A stretch of DNA of 32,870 bases from the NCBI GenBank assembly GCA_003648635.1, contig QMPQ01000011.1, positions 1 to 32,870 on the forward strand. Direction: 5' to 3'. A program made the position numbers and the translations under genes. Every line of letters starts with the position of its first letter. Position 1 is the first letter of the stretch. Positions 7,369 through 14,855 of the stretch are shown here, piece after piece. The DNA is from Bacteroidota bacterium (GTDB taxonomy: Bacteria; Bacteroidota; Bacteroidia; Bacteroidales; GCA-2748055). Below the pieces are notes generated by a model that saw nothing but the letters and a program-made list of their open reading frames with translations, was not told where the DNA came from and did not search any database.

Positions 7369-7707
7369 CTAGCCTCTTAGGTTTTTCATTTCACGTATGT
7401 CGAAGGTCTTATACTTGCGGTAGAGCCTGATGGCTATGGCCATAAGCATAGCGGTGGTAGCCAGACCAATCACAATGGCAGTAAGAACCATGGCCTGGGG
7501 CAGGGGGTCCACATAGACCTGCGCGGACAATCCGGGATCGACGATGGGCATCAAACCATTATCGATATATCCGATCAGCACAAGCATCAGAAATATGCTG
7601 AATTCCATGATCGAAAGGGAGATGGCAATCTTGATCAGGTTTCTCCGTGTGATAAGCCCGTAAAGGCCCACAAGGAAAAGAACGAAGCAAAGGATGTAGA
7701 CAGTCAT
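7369..7707 (-). CDS. mrpC: Mrp/Mbh antiporter subunit C (NuoK-like, MbhG-like)
   Basis: A 112-residue three-helix membrane protein of the NuoK/MrpC family. The helix-2 region IKIAISLSIMEFSIFLMLVLIG holds the conserved glutamate (Glu35), and the third helix region DPLPQAMVLTAIVIGLATTAM is characteristic of MrpC and MbhG. A C-terminal basic tail follows. Its first codon overlaps the stop of the MrpB-like gene by 4 bases (ATGA), and the MrpD gene follows 3 bases later. Confidence 0.92.
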   Translation of the reverse strand: MTVYILCFVLFLVGLYGLITRRNLIKIAISLSIMEFSIFLMLVLIGYIDNGLMPIVDPGLSAQVYVDPLPQAMVLTAIVIGLATTAMLMAIAIRLYRKYKTFDIREMKNLRG

Positions 7708-8141
7708 TTTGAGCTCTCCTCTTTAAAGATTACCAAGGCCAGGAAGATGGTCAGGATGGCCCCGGCCACTTCGATGCCAATGAAAATGTTGTACAGCGGA
7801 ATCACCCCTGCGCTTAACAGCTCTCCCGGCTCCCCTTTGGGAAGATAGTTGAAGAAAAAAACCTTCGTGCCAAACAGTAGCGCCATCAGGGCCAGCACCA
7901 CCACCATCAGGAGGGCAATGCTTTCGGTGTTTGACGATCCGGCCACCTCCTTTTTCAGGTTGAGGGCACTGCTTCCAAAAGCCAGAATAAGCAGGATAAA
8001 GGCCCCCGCAATGATGGCACCGCCAGCAAATCCACCACCCGGAGTAAGGTGTCCATGTAGGATGATGTAGATGCCATAGAGGAATATAAGCCCTGCTAAT
8101 AGCGGAGTTACCCTTTTAACGATAGTAGACATTCCTTCCAT
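7704..8141 (-). CDS. mrpB: Mrp/Mbh antiporter subunit B (MbhF-like)
   Basis: A 145-residue four-helix protein of the MnhB/MrpB family, MbhF in archaeal hydrogenases. The signature YIILHGHLTPGGGFAGGAIIAGAFILLILAFG is evident at about residues 25-56 (shown as a motif span; key residues His29/His31, Pro34, Gly35-37). The C-terminal half, IEVAGAILTIFLALVIFKEES, is the last membrane helix. It follows the fused MbhD/E-like gene by 6 bases. Role: part of the membrane arm, not itself an obvious channel. Confidence 0.92.
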   Translation of the reverse strand: MEGMSTIVKRVTPLLAGLIFLYGIYIILHGHLTPGGGFAGGAIIAGAFILLILAFGSSALNLKKEVAGSSNTESIALLMVVVLALMALLFGTKVFFFNYLPKGEPGELLSAGVIPLYNIFIGIEVAGAILTIFLALVIFKEESSK

Positions 8142-8147
8142 AGCGTT

Positions 8148-8675
8148 TTATTTTTTCCCTTTTATTCTCAGCAGGGTCAGTACTCCCAATGCAGCAGTAT
8201 AAAGTATTACTGCTTCTCCCAGGGTATCATAAGCCCGGAAGTCGAACAACACACCGGTTACAAGGTTTACACTTCCGGTAAGCTCTACAGCTCCATTAAC
8301 ATATGTCTCAGACATTCTCAGGGTATGAGCTCCCAGTGGATCAAGATGTTCAATGGCCAGGATGAAAAAGTAAAATAGTCCAGCAAAAACAATAAATCCG
8401 GCTATCATCTGTAAAATGGCCCTTCTGTCAAGGGTGATTGCAAGCTCCTCTCGTGTACTGTCCAGTACCACAGCGACCATAATGACCAAAGTGATGGTTT
8501 CCACCACAATTTGTACAATGGCCAGATCTGGTGCTTTTAATAAGAGGAAGCAGATCACCAGGCCGTATCCCACAATGCCCATAGCCATAACAGCCGATAG
8601 TAAATCTTTGGCATGGAGTGCATAGATAGCTCCGATGATCATAAATCCCAGTATGATGGAAATCGTCAGTTCCAT
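8148..8675 (-). CDS. Fused MbhD-MbhE-like subunit (MrpA C-terminal domains)
   Basis: A 175-residue membrane protein that combines two parts encoded separately in archaeal Mbh operons and at the end of MrpA in Mrp operons. Residues about 1-80 form the DUF4040/MbhD part (LHAKDLLSAVMAMGIVGYG, LKAPDLAIVQIVVETITLV), a NuoJ-like helix bundle. Residues about 95-175 form the MbhE part, with NLVTGVLFDFRAYDTLGEA near residue 140-158 and a final helix. The gene follows the large antiporter-like gene by 11 bases. Fusion of D and E is common in bacterial versions; the product should sit between the antiporter modules. Confidence 0.88.
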   Translation of the reverse strand: MELTISIILGFMIIGAIYALHAKDLLSAVMAMGIVGYGLVICFLLLKAPDLAIVQIVVETITLVIMVAVVLDSTREELAITLDRRAILQMIAGFIVFAGLFYFFILAIEHLDPLGAHTLRMSETYVNGAVELTGSVNLVTGVLFDFRAYDTLGEAVILYTAALGVLTLLRIKGKK

Positions 8676-8686
8676 ATTTATTCAAG

Positions 8687-10513
8687 TTAGGTTATCAGTA
8701 AAAGCAACAGGATAACCAGGCCGGCAACGACCCAGAGTGTATAGTCGTGCAATATCCCGGTGTGAAGGCGACTGAAAATTCCGCCCAACCAGGAGATGAA
8801 ACGCCCGGAAAGGTCATAGAGATCGAACCAGCGATCCTTTGCTCTCCGAAACAGGGTATCGAGCCATTTAAACTCTTGAAAGCTTTTATAAAATTCAAGG
8901 GTTGAGAAGGAGGTTTCCTCCTGAATTTTTTCTCCCCCAACAAAACTATCAGATGTTCTGAAATTCTTTATGTTGCCGATGAGGTAAATCAATATGCCCA
9001 GGGCAATAGATACCAGGACCAGCAAACTTACTGTGGATGATGCCCATGTTCCTGTATATTCAAATGAACCTGATACCGGCATAAAGAGTTTTGGAACCAC
9101 CTGGTTGGTGGCAAATACTCCAAAACCAATACAAAGCAGCGCGAGGATCAGCATGGGAACCCACATGGCCGGGGATGTTTCCCTGATTTTCGAGGATTGT
9201 TTCTGCTGTCGTCCCAGGAAGATTCCTCCTGTAAATTTGATAAAGCTGGCCAGGGTGAGCGCAGAGCCCAGCACTGCAAGGCCAAGCCAGACCATCCAGA
9301 GTTGATTGGAGATACCGGTACCAAGACCAAAATCAATGATTCCCTGGTAGATCATCCACTTGGAAGCAAATCCGTTAAATGGGGGAATACCTGAGATGGA
9401 GAGAGCAAACACCAGGGTGGCAATGAAGGTGATCGGCATGGCTCTGGATAGTCCACCCAGGTCTTCCAGCTCCTCCTTTCCGCTCTGTTGCTCTACAGCA
9501 CCAGCTGCCAGGAAGAGTCCCCCTTTGTAAAGGGTATTGTTGATCATATGAAACAGTCCGGCAGCAATCCCGATTAAAGATCCCAGACCGAATCCCACAA
9601 TCATGTATCCCACCTGGGAGACTGCATGAAAACCGAGCAGTCGCTTGTAATTATGCTGTACCAGGGCCATCATCACCGCGGTGATAATGGTGATTACTCC
9701 AATGGTCAGCAGGATGAATCTTATCCAATCGCCGATCACAAACAACTGTGTGGTGATCCTGGCAAGGAAGTAGATCCCCAGGAGCTTATCGAGGGAGGCA
9801 GGAAGGTAGGCTGAAGAGGAAGCGGGAGCTGTTTCTGAATAATCGGGAACCCAGGTATGAAACGGGAAAGCCCCCGCCTTGGTAAAGCTCCCAATAAGAA
9901 GGCAAAGGCATGCAATTGATCGCACCAGATCGCTCGTTGGGAGGGCAATTTCGTCCATGTTCAGCGTTCCGGTAACCCTCCAGATAATGGCAATCCCAAG
10001 GATCATGATCCCGTCTGAAGCCCCGATGATGATCAAGGTCTTTTTGGCTGCAGCACTGCTTTTTTCATCCTTGCCGAGGGTTAGTTTGTAGAGCGAAATA
10101 CCCAGGATACCCCAGCAAATAAGGAATAGCAGCAGGTTGTTGGCCAGTACAGCACCGAATGAGAATCCCAGGGTGATCAGGAACCAGGCGTAATAGTTAC
10201 GCATGGCAGCTGCAGTTTTGTATGTGATGGAATAGACAGCAACCAGTAAAGAGATCAGGCTCATAAACAAGATGATGAGTTTGCTTAAACCATCCAGCGA
10301 AAAGGAGCAATATTTTTCAGCACCAGCCCAGTAATCTAAAGTAAATACCAGCTCTTCGGTTCCGAAAAGTGAGATGGCCAGATATCCTGTGAAGAGGATC
10401 ACCCCTATGGAGATGATGGCTTTGATTAGCCTCAGTCCAGATGGCAACAGGAACAACAGGATTCCAATCAATACGGGAAGGATGATGATTTGTATGGCCT
10501 GGTTCATGAGCAT
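8687..10513 (-). CDS. Second antiporter-like subunit with C-terminal arm (NuoL/HyfB/MbhH'-like)
   Basis: A 608-residue membrane protein of the NuoL/M/N family. Conserved features are Lys212 in SFTKAGAFPFHTWVPDYSE, Lys243 in SLDKLLGIYF, His322 and Lys330 in LFHMINNTLYKGGLF, and the GLSRAMP and SISGIPPFNGFASKW loops. The fifth-helix glutamate that most family members have is replaced by glycine (Gly135 in FLICWGILGISLY), so proton transfer may be altered. After about residue 500 comes an extension with amphipathic helix (LSGRFISWLGGIF) and a last transmembrane helix after HTGILHDYTLW, reminiscent of NuoL's lateral arm and of the separate MbhI subunit, which I do not see elsewhere in the operon. 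It lies 3 bases after the large-subunit gene. Confidence 0.85.
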   Translation of the reverse strand: MLMNQAIQIIILPVLIGILLFLLPSGLRLIKAIISIGVILFTGYLAISLFGTEELVFTLDYWAGAEKYCSFSLDGLSKLIILFMSLISLLVAVYSITYKTAAAMRNYYAWFLITLGFSFGAVLANNLLLFLICWGILGISLYKLTLGKDEKSSAAAKKTLIIIGASDGIMILGIAIIWRVTGTLNMDEIALPTSDLVRSIACLCLLIGSFTKAGAFPFHTWVPDYSETAPASSSAYLPASLDKLLGIYFLARITTQLFVIGDWIRFILLTIGVITIITAVMMALVQHNYKRLLGFHAVSQVGYMIVGFGLGSLIGIAAGLFHMINNTLYKGGLFLAAGAVEQQSGKEELEDLGGLSRAMPITFIATLVFALSISGIPPFNGFASKWMIYQGIIDFGLGTGISNQLWMVWLGLAVLGSALTLASFIKFTGGIFLGRQQKQSSKIRETSPAMWVPMLILALLCIGFGVFATNQVVPKLFMPVSGSFEYTGTWASSTVSLLVLVSIALGILIYLIGNIKNFRTSDSFVGGEKIQEETSFSTLEFYKSFQEFKWLDTLFRRAKDRWFDLYDLSGRFISWLGGIFSRLHTGILHDYTLWVVAGLVILLLLLIT

Positions 10514-10516
10514 GGA

Positions 10517-11710
10517 TTATTCATGTTGAAGCAATTTGTTTGTAATGGATGCAGAGTGATTGATGATCTCTTTTGCATTCATGATCCGATTGCCCGACTG
10601 CCGGTCAATTGCAACTGCCAGCCTTTCGGTACAGCAGTAACAAGGATCTACTGCGGCCAGGGATATGGTGGCATCGGAAATGCTTTGTCCCACACAAGAT
10701 TTTTTGAATGTGGCAATGTTGGTGTAACTGGGGGCCCTTATCTTGTGCCTTGCCGGTGAGTTGGAACCATCGGACACCACAAAATGAAAAACCTCCCCGC
10801 GGGGAGCCTCGGCACGCCCTGTCCCATACCCTTCGGGGATATGTTTGACCTTTACATCCACTTCTCCCTCCTTCTCTTTTTTCAAACCTGCCAGGCACTG
10901 TTCAATAATAGAGATCGACTCGTACATCTCCAGCAGCCGAACCTGTGCCTTGGCAAAAACATCTCCGGCTTCAGCAGTGATCACTTTCCAGTTTACCAGC
11001 GGATAGGCTGCGTAGGGGTCGTCGCGCCTCACATCTACATCCACTCCCGATGCCCTGGCGGTGGGTCCTACAGCTGCAAAGTCAAGAATATCCTGTTTTG
11101 TCAGGATGCCAACCCCCTTGGTCCGGGCGTGGATCACAGGATCATCCATGACGGCTCCCACCAGCAAATCAGTTTTTTTCTTTACCAGGTCCAGCATCTC
11201 TTGGATGGCCGGAATTTTTTGATTTTCGATGTCCCTTCGCACCCCTCCCACCTTAAACATGGCATAGTTGTTCCGGTTGCCTGCTATCATCTCAAAGAGA
11301 TCCAGGACCGGTTCGCGGTATTTCCATGCCCACATAAAAACTGTATTGTATCCCAGGAAATGACCTGCAAGCCCTACCCAAAGCAGGTGGCTGTGGATGC
11401 GTTCCAGCTCACCAATAATGGACCGGATGTACTTGGCACGATTGGTGATTTCCACCCCCACGATCTCTTCCACGCTGTTGGCAAATGCAAAAGGATGGGA
11501 GGTGGAGCAGATCCCACAGATCCTCTCCACCAGGAAGAAGACTTCTTCATAACTTTTCTGCTCGGCCAGCTTCTCGATGCCACGGTGGTTATAACCCGTC
11601 TCCCATTTTACATCCTTAACAATTTCGCCGTCGCAGTACAGTTTGAATAGTTCTGGTTCTTCCTGTAAGGGGTGGTAAGGACCAATTGGTATCAATGTCT
11701 GTTTGCTCAT
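10517..11710 (-). CDS. Group 4 [NiFe] hydrogenase large (catalytic) subunit, MbhL-like
   Basis: A 397-residue catalytic subunit. Both nickel-binding motifs are complete: ERICGICSTSH (Cys65, Cys68) and DPCYCC (Cys357, Cys360), so it is a true hydrogenase subunit and not a complex I NuoD, which lacks these cysteines. The N-terminal PIGPYHPLQEEPELFKLYCDGE and YNHRGIEKLAEQKSYEE are group 4 signatures. The sequence continues 37 residues past Cys360; by analogy with HycE the protease would cut after Arg363 in CTER. The frame is open upstream to 11770, but the ATG at 11710 is chosen because it overlaps the preceding stop by 4 bases (ATGA) and starts the conserved region. It should produce or oxidise H2 on the cytoplasmic face. 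Confidence 0.95.
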   Translation of the reverse strand: MSKQTLIPIGPYHPLQEEPELFKLYCDGEIVKDVKWETGYNHRGIEKLAEQKSYEEVFFLVERICGICSTSHPFAFANSVEEIVGVEITNRAKYIRSIIGELERIHSHLLWVGLAGHFLGYNTVFMWAWKYREPVLDLFEMIAGNRNNYAMFKVGGVRRDIENQKIPAIQEMLDLVKKKTDLLVGAVMDDPVIHARTKGVGILTKQDILDFAAVGPTARASGVDVDVRRDDPYAAYPLVNWKVITAEAGDVFAKAQVRLLEMYESISIIEQCLAGLKKEKEGEVDVKVKHIPEGYGTGRAEAPRGEVFHFVVSDGSNSPARHKIRAPSYTNIATFKKSCVGQSISDATISLAAVDPCYCCTERLAVAIDRQSGNRIMNAKEIINHSASITNKLLQHE

Positions 11711-12153
11711 GCTTGTGCCTCCCCTTTTGATTTGAATTTTTTCCGGTAGGGATACTCCCCTGTGGCCCAATTTCCTTCGGATAATAACTGCTCCAGGTTG
11801 GGATGATTCAGAAAGTCAATTCCAAAGAGTTCATGCATCTCTCTTTCGATCCAGTTGGTGGATTCAAACATATTGGAAAGGGATTCAATGGCAGGTTTTT
11901 CGTGATCAAGTATCACATGCAGGTTCAGGATCATTCCGGTGCTGTCGTAACTGAAATGATAATAGATCTCAAATCCTCTCCTGGTATGGAGAGCCGAGGC
12001 GATGATAAACCTGAAACCAAGTTCTTTGAAAAGGTGTTCAGACATGGAAACCAGTGCGGCAGGATCGATGTAGAGGGTGACCCGCTGTTCATTCCTGGTC
12101 TCTGATCCCAGGATCTCTGTTGAAAAAGTCTTTTTAAGTTCTTCAAGGACCAT
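11707..12153 (-). CDS. Hydrogenase 30-kDa-like subunit, NuoC/MbhK-like
   Basis: A 148-residue protein of the NuoC/30-kDa family, equal to MbhK and to the N-terminal part of HycE. The C-terminal signature NWIEREMHELFGIDFLNHP (about residues 100-118) followed by LLSEGNWATGEYPYRKKF is the family pattern. It has no cofactor motif and is expected to be a structural partner of the large subunit. The coupled ATGA overlap with the large-subunit gene and the 6-base gap from the small-subunit gene fit the core order J-K-L. Confidence 0.9.
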   Translation of the reverse strand: MVLEELKKTFSTEILGSETRNEQRVTLYIDPAALVSMSEHLFKELGFRFIIASALHTRRGFEIYYHFSYDSTGMILNLHVILDHEKPAIESLSNMFESTNWIEREMHELFGIDFLNHPNLEQLLSEGNWATGEYPYRKKFKSKGEAQA

Positions 12154-12159
12154 GATCTG

Positions 12160-12573
12160 TTAGTTTTTACCGAGAAGTTTTACAATTCCTGCCAGGATAG
12201 CTTCGGGTTTTGGGGGACATCCCGGGATATATGCATCCACCGGAATGATCTTGTCCACCGGACCAGCAAAGGTGTATCCCTCTGCAAAAATACCTCCCGT
12301 ACACCCACAAGCACCAATGGCCACCACAAGTACTGGCTTGGGAGCCTGTTCATAGATTTCAAGCAGACGCGGCTTATCCTTCTTATTGATGGAGCCATTG
12401 ACCAGCAGTACGTCGGCATGCCGGATACTTCCCACCAGCAGCATTCCAAATCTTTCCAGATCATACCTGGGGGTGAGGCAATCCAGGATCTCAATATCAC
12501 AGTTGTTGCAGGAAGCTCCTCCGAAATGGAACAACCACAATGATTTTTTGAAACAGTAGCTTTTAAATCCCAC
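12160..12573 (-). CDS. [NiFe] hydrogenase small subunit, NuoB/MbhJ-like
   Basis: A 137-residue subunit carrying the proximal [4Fe-4S] cluster next to the Ni-Fe site. The ligands are visible as ASCNNCDIE (Cys22, Cys25), GACGCTGG (Cys89) and PGCPPKPEAI (Cys119). It is short, like MbhJ and HycG, and has no twin-arginine signal or extra clusters, which agrees with a cytoplasmic group 4 enzyme. It follows the NuoH-like gene by 11 bases. Confidence 0.93.
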   Translation of the reverse strand: MGFKSYCFKKSLWLFHFGGASCNNCDIEILDCLTPRYDLERFGMLLVGSIRHADVLLVNGSINKKDKPRLLEIYEQAPKPVLVVAIGACGCTGGIFAEGYTFAGPVDKIIPVDAYIPGCPPKPEAILAGIVKLLGKN

Positions 12574-12584
12574 GTTCTAAATAT

Positions 12585-13517
12585 TTATAAGCCTAAGATT
12601 GCCAGCACAATAGCGATAATTACCAGCAGGTTCATCCAAACAAAGAAGAAGCGCATGGCCTGCTTGATCTTTACTCTTGGATTGGTGTTTCGTATGAGGG
12701 TGAGCAGAAGCACCACAGCAACAAGCTTGAGCACTGCCCAGAGAATATTTATCCCTTCCAGTAAGGTTCCATTCATCAGAATGGCCATTACAAAGGCCGG
12801 AAGGATAAAGAAGAGTATATATTTGGATAGCTTGATCATGGCATAAGGGGTGCCGGAGTACTCGATGAAAATCCCATCGGAGATCTCGGTTTCTGCTTCA
12901 GGCATATCAAAGGGGACAAGTGCCAGTTTTGCCTGCAGGCAAAAAATGACCACTATAAAGAGCAATACGCCGGAAACACTTCCTATGAATGGGACTCCGC
13001 TTTGTTGTACATGGATGATCTGATAGAGGTCTATGCTCTGTCCGGATTTGATGATGATCCCAACCATGACCAGAAGAAAGGTGAGTTCATAGCTCAGAAT
13101 CAGTTTCATCTCACGGGATGCTCCCACGGCAGCCAGTGGATTTCCCGATGAGAGGGCTCCAATCACATAGCTTAAAGATGGTATGGTTAAGAGGTAGAAA
13201 ATAACGATCAGGTCACCATGAAATCCGGAGGTAATATTTAACAGTGGCAGAAGGATAAACACTCCGGCCATGGTTGCACCAAAAACCGCAAATACGGGAG
13301 CTGCCAGGAAGAGCCCCTTGGCCCCCCTGGCAGGCAGGATGGTCTCTTTTACCAGCAGAAGCTTGAAAAAATCATAAAAGGGCTGCAAGAGAGGAGGCCC
13401 TTTGCGAAACTGCACCCCGGCTGTAATCTTCCGGTCAAACCAGGAGAGCAGTCCACCGATCACCGCCATAAACAGGAAACCGGGGTATACAAGAAAATAG
13501 AACAGGTTCGTTCCCAT
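12585..13517 (-). CDS. Membrane anchor subunit, NuoH/HycD/MbhM-like
   Basis: A 310-residue, about 8-helix protein of the NuoH family, which joins the hydrogenase module to the ion-pumping arm. Marks are DRKITAGVQFRKGPPLLQPFYDFFKLL near residue 28-54, the loop PFDMPEAETEISDG (about 198-211) with its acidic residues, and GIFIEYSGTPYAMIKLSKYI. It occupies the first position of the hydrogenase core here, in front of MbhJ, whereas the archaeal operon has it after MbhL. Confidence 0.92.
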   Translation of the reverse strand: MGTNLFYFLVYPGFLFMAVIGGLLSWFDRKITAGVQFRKGPPLLQPFYDFFKLLLVKETILPARGAKGLFLAAPVFAVFGATMAGVFILLPLLNITSGFHGDLIVIFYLLTIPSLSYVIGALSSGNPLAAVGASREMKLILSYELTFLLVMVGIIIKSGQSIDLYQIIHVQQSGVPFIGSVSGVLLFIVVIFCLQAKLALVPFDMPEAETEISDGIFIEYSGTPYAMIKLSKYILFFILPAFVMAILMNGTLLEGINILWAVLKLVAVVLLLTLIRNTNPRVKIKQAMRFFFVWMNLLVIIAIVLAILGL

Positions 13518-13527
13518 AAATTATTTT

Positions 13528-14025
13528 TTACAATTGATCAGTAAGCCATATGCGTTCCCGCACCAGGATATGTTCATTCAGTTTGTAAATATGCTGTTCC
13601 GGATCTTCCTCCATATCGACCCTGGTTACAGCTCCTTCGGGACTTTCCCTGATCCACAGCTCCAGCTCCTTTTCATTCGACAGGTCATAGTAGTTTTCTT
13701 TGTTCCGGTGATATTCGAAAAAATCGGTCATCATGGTACCGAATGGACAGATGACCACACAGGATTTACAGGAGATGCAAAGATTGGTGGACCGGGTAAT
13801 GACCCCCTGGTCATCCTTTTCCAGGGCATCGGCGGGACAGACTTCTATGCAGGGTGCATCTGAACACTTTCTGCAGGTAAATTGGAATACGGCCAGTTCG
13901 CGTATACTTTTCAAGCCATTGCTTCCCACCGAAGGTTCGCATATTCCTTCCGGCGGTGATTCATCACAACTTGTGCCGTTTGGACTTCTCAGTTTTTCCA
14001 GATCGATCAGTATCTTTTGTGCCAT
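13528..14025 (-). CDS. HycB/HydN/CooF-like 2x[4Fe-4S] ferredoxin subunit
   Basis: A 165-residue iron-sulfur protein. Two clusters are evident, CRKCSDAPCIEVCP (Cys51, 54, 59, 63) and CISCKSCVVICP (Cys83, 86, 89, 93). The CxxCx4CxxxCP spacing of the first is typical of HycB, HydN and CooF, which feed electrons to group 4 hydrogenases. Two more cysteines (20 and 29) lie before them. The frame is open to 14082, but the ATG at 14025 is preferred: it lies one base after the stop of the preceding gene and starts at MAQKILIDLEK. It most likely bridges the sulfhydrogenase-like gamma/beta pair and the MbhN/MbhJ subunits. Confidence 0.88.
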   Translation of the reverse strand: MAQKILIDLEKLRSPNGTSCDESPPEGICEPSVGSNGLKSIRELAVFQFTCRKCSDAPCIEVCPADALEKDDQGVITRSTNLCISCKSCVVICPFGTMMTDFFEYHRNKENYYDLSNEKELELWIRESPEGAVTRVDMEEDPEQHIYKLNEHILVRERIWLTDQL

Positions 14026-14026
14026 G

Positions 14027-14851
14027 TCAGTTCCAGATATGAGGTTGATCTTTGATTTCATCATAGGTAAAGACCGGACCATCTTTACATACCAGGTACT
14101 TGCCCATCATGCAATGGCCGCATTTGCCAAGACCGCATGACATATTTTTCTCCATGGAAAGGAAAATATCATGCTCAGGATAGCCCATCTCCAGTAGCTT
14201 CATGGTTCCGAATTTCATCATAATGGGAGGGCCGCAGACCACTGCAACGGAATTCTTAATATCCATCTTAACATCATCCAGCAGGACAGTGACCACACCC
14301 ACCCGCTCGTTCCAGTTCCCATTTGCCTGGTCCACACTTCGAAGCACTTCAAACTTTGGCGTGTCACGCAGTTCCTGGATATAGGGTTTATAGATACAAT
14401 CTTCAGGAGTTTTTGATCCGTAGCACAGGGTCACTTTCCGAAGTTTGTCGGAGATGGCAATCAGATTGAAGAGCAGAGACCGTATGGGAGCAAAGCCACA
14501 ACCACCCCCCAGGATCAGCACCTCTTTGTCGTAGAATTTTTCAAGGGGATAACCTCTCCCAAAGGGCCCCCTGATCCCCATAAGCTCTCCTGGTTTCATG
14601 CGATGCATGTGATCGGTTACATAACCGGTTTTCATAACAGTTACCTCAAGCTTATCTTTTTGAAGCGGTGAGGAGGAAGGGGTAAAAGGAGCTTCTCCCA
14701 TGCCATCAACGGTGACCTCAATAAACTGGCCAGTGGCAAATGAAAACTCCTGTTCGGGCACCAGGACAAATGTTTTGATCAGGGGTGATTCATCAATCAC
14801 CTTGACCAGCTCACACTTCAGGGGCTTATACAGACTTCCATTCTTTCCCAT
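14027..14851 (-). CDS. FAD/NAD(P)-binding [2Fe-2S] subunit, sulfhydrogenase gamma / AsrB-like
   Basis: A 274-residue flavoprotein of the ferredoxin reductase family. An FAD-binding barrel comes first (GQFIEVTVDG, TPSSSP at about 57-62, GIRGPFGRGYPL), then a nucleotide-binding domain with GGGCGFAPIRS (115-125) and CGPPIMMK (206-213), and then a PyrK-type [2Fe-2S] site at Cys239, Cys244, Cys247 and Cys255 (MSCGLGKCGHC..). This matches the gamma subunit of soluble archaeal hydrogenases and AsrB of anaerobic sulfite reductase, where it exchanges electrons with NAD(P)H. In this operon it is the expected NAD(P)H end. NADH versus NADPH preference cannot be read reliably. It follows the beta-like gene by 4 bases. 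Confidence 0.9.
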   Translation of the reverse strand: MGKNGSLYKPLKCELVKVIDESPLIKTFVLVPEQEFSFATGQFIEVTVDGMGEAPFTPSSSPLQKDKLEVTVMKTGYVTDHMHRMKPGELMGIRGPFGRGYPLEKFYDKEVLILGGGCGFAPIRSLLFNLIAISDKLRKVTLCYGSKTPEDCIYKPYIQELRDTPKFEVLRSVDQANGNWNERVGVVTVLLDDVKMDIKNSVAVVCGPPIMMKFGTMKLLEMGYPEHDIFLSMEKNMSCGLGKCGHCMMGKYLVCKDGPVFTYDEIKDQPHIWN

Positions 14852-14855
14852 GGCA

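Noticed and set aside
10784-11650. Long open frame (288 codons) on the plus strand
   Set aside because: It is antisense to the hydrogenase large subunit gene, whose motifs are complete, and its translation has no recognisable domain and an odd Cys/His-rich composition.
11711-11770. 20-residue N-terminal extension of the hydrogenase large subunit
   Set aside because: It would lie inside the NuoC-like gene; the ATG at 11710 overlaps its stop in the usual ATGA manner and begins the conserved region.
10517-13517. Complex I (Nuo) fragment
   Set aside because: The large subunit has both CxxC Ni-binding motifs, and the operon has a hydrogenase maturation protease and Mrp-like subunits, so it is a hydrogenase.
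14026-14082. 19-residue N-terminal extension of the HycB-like ferredoxin
   Set aside because: It would overlap the AsrB-like gene's end; the ATG at 14025 follows that stop by one base and starts a family-like N-terminus.
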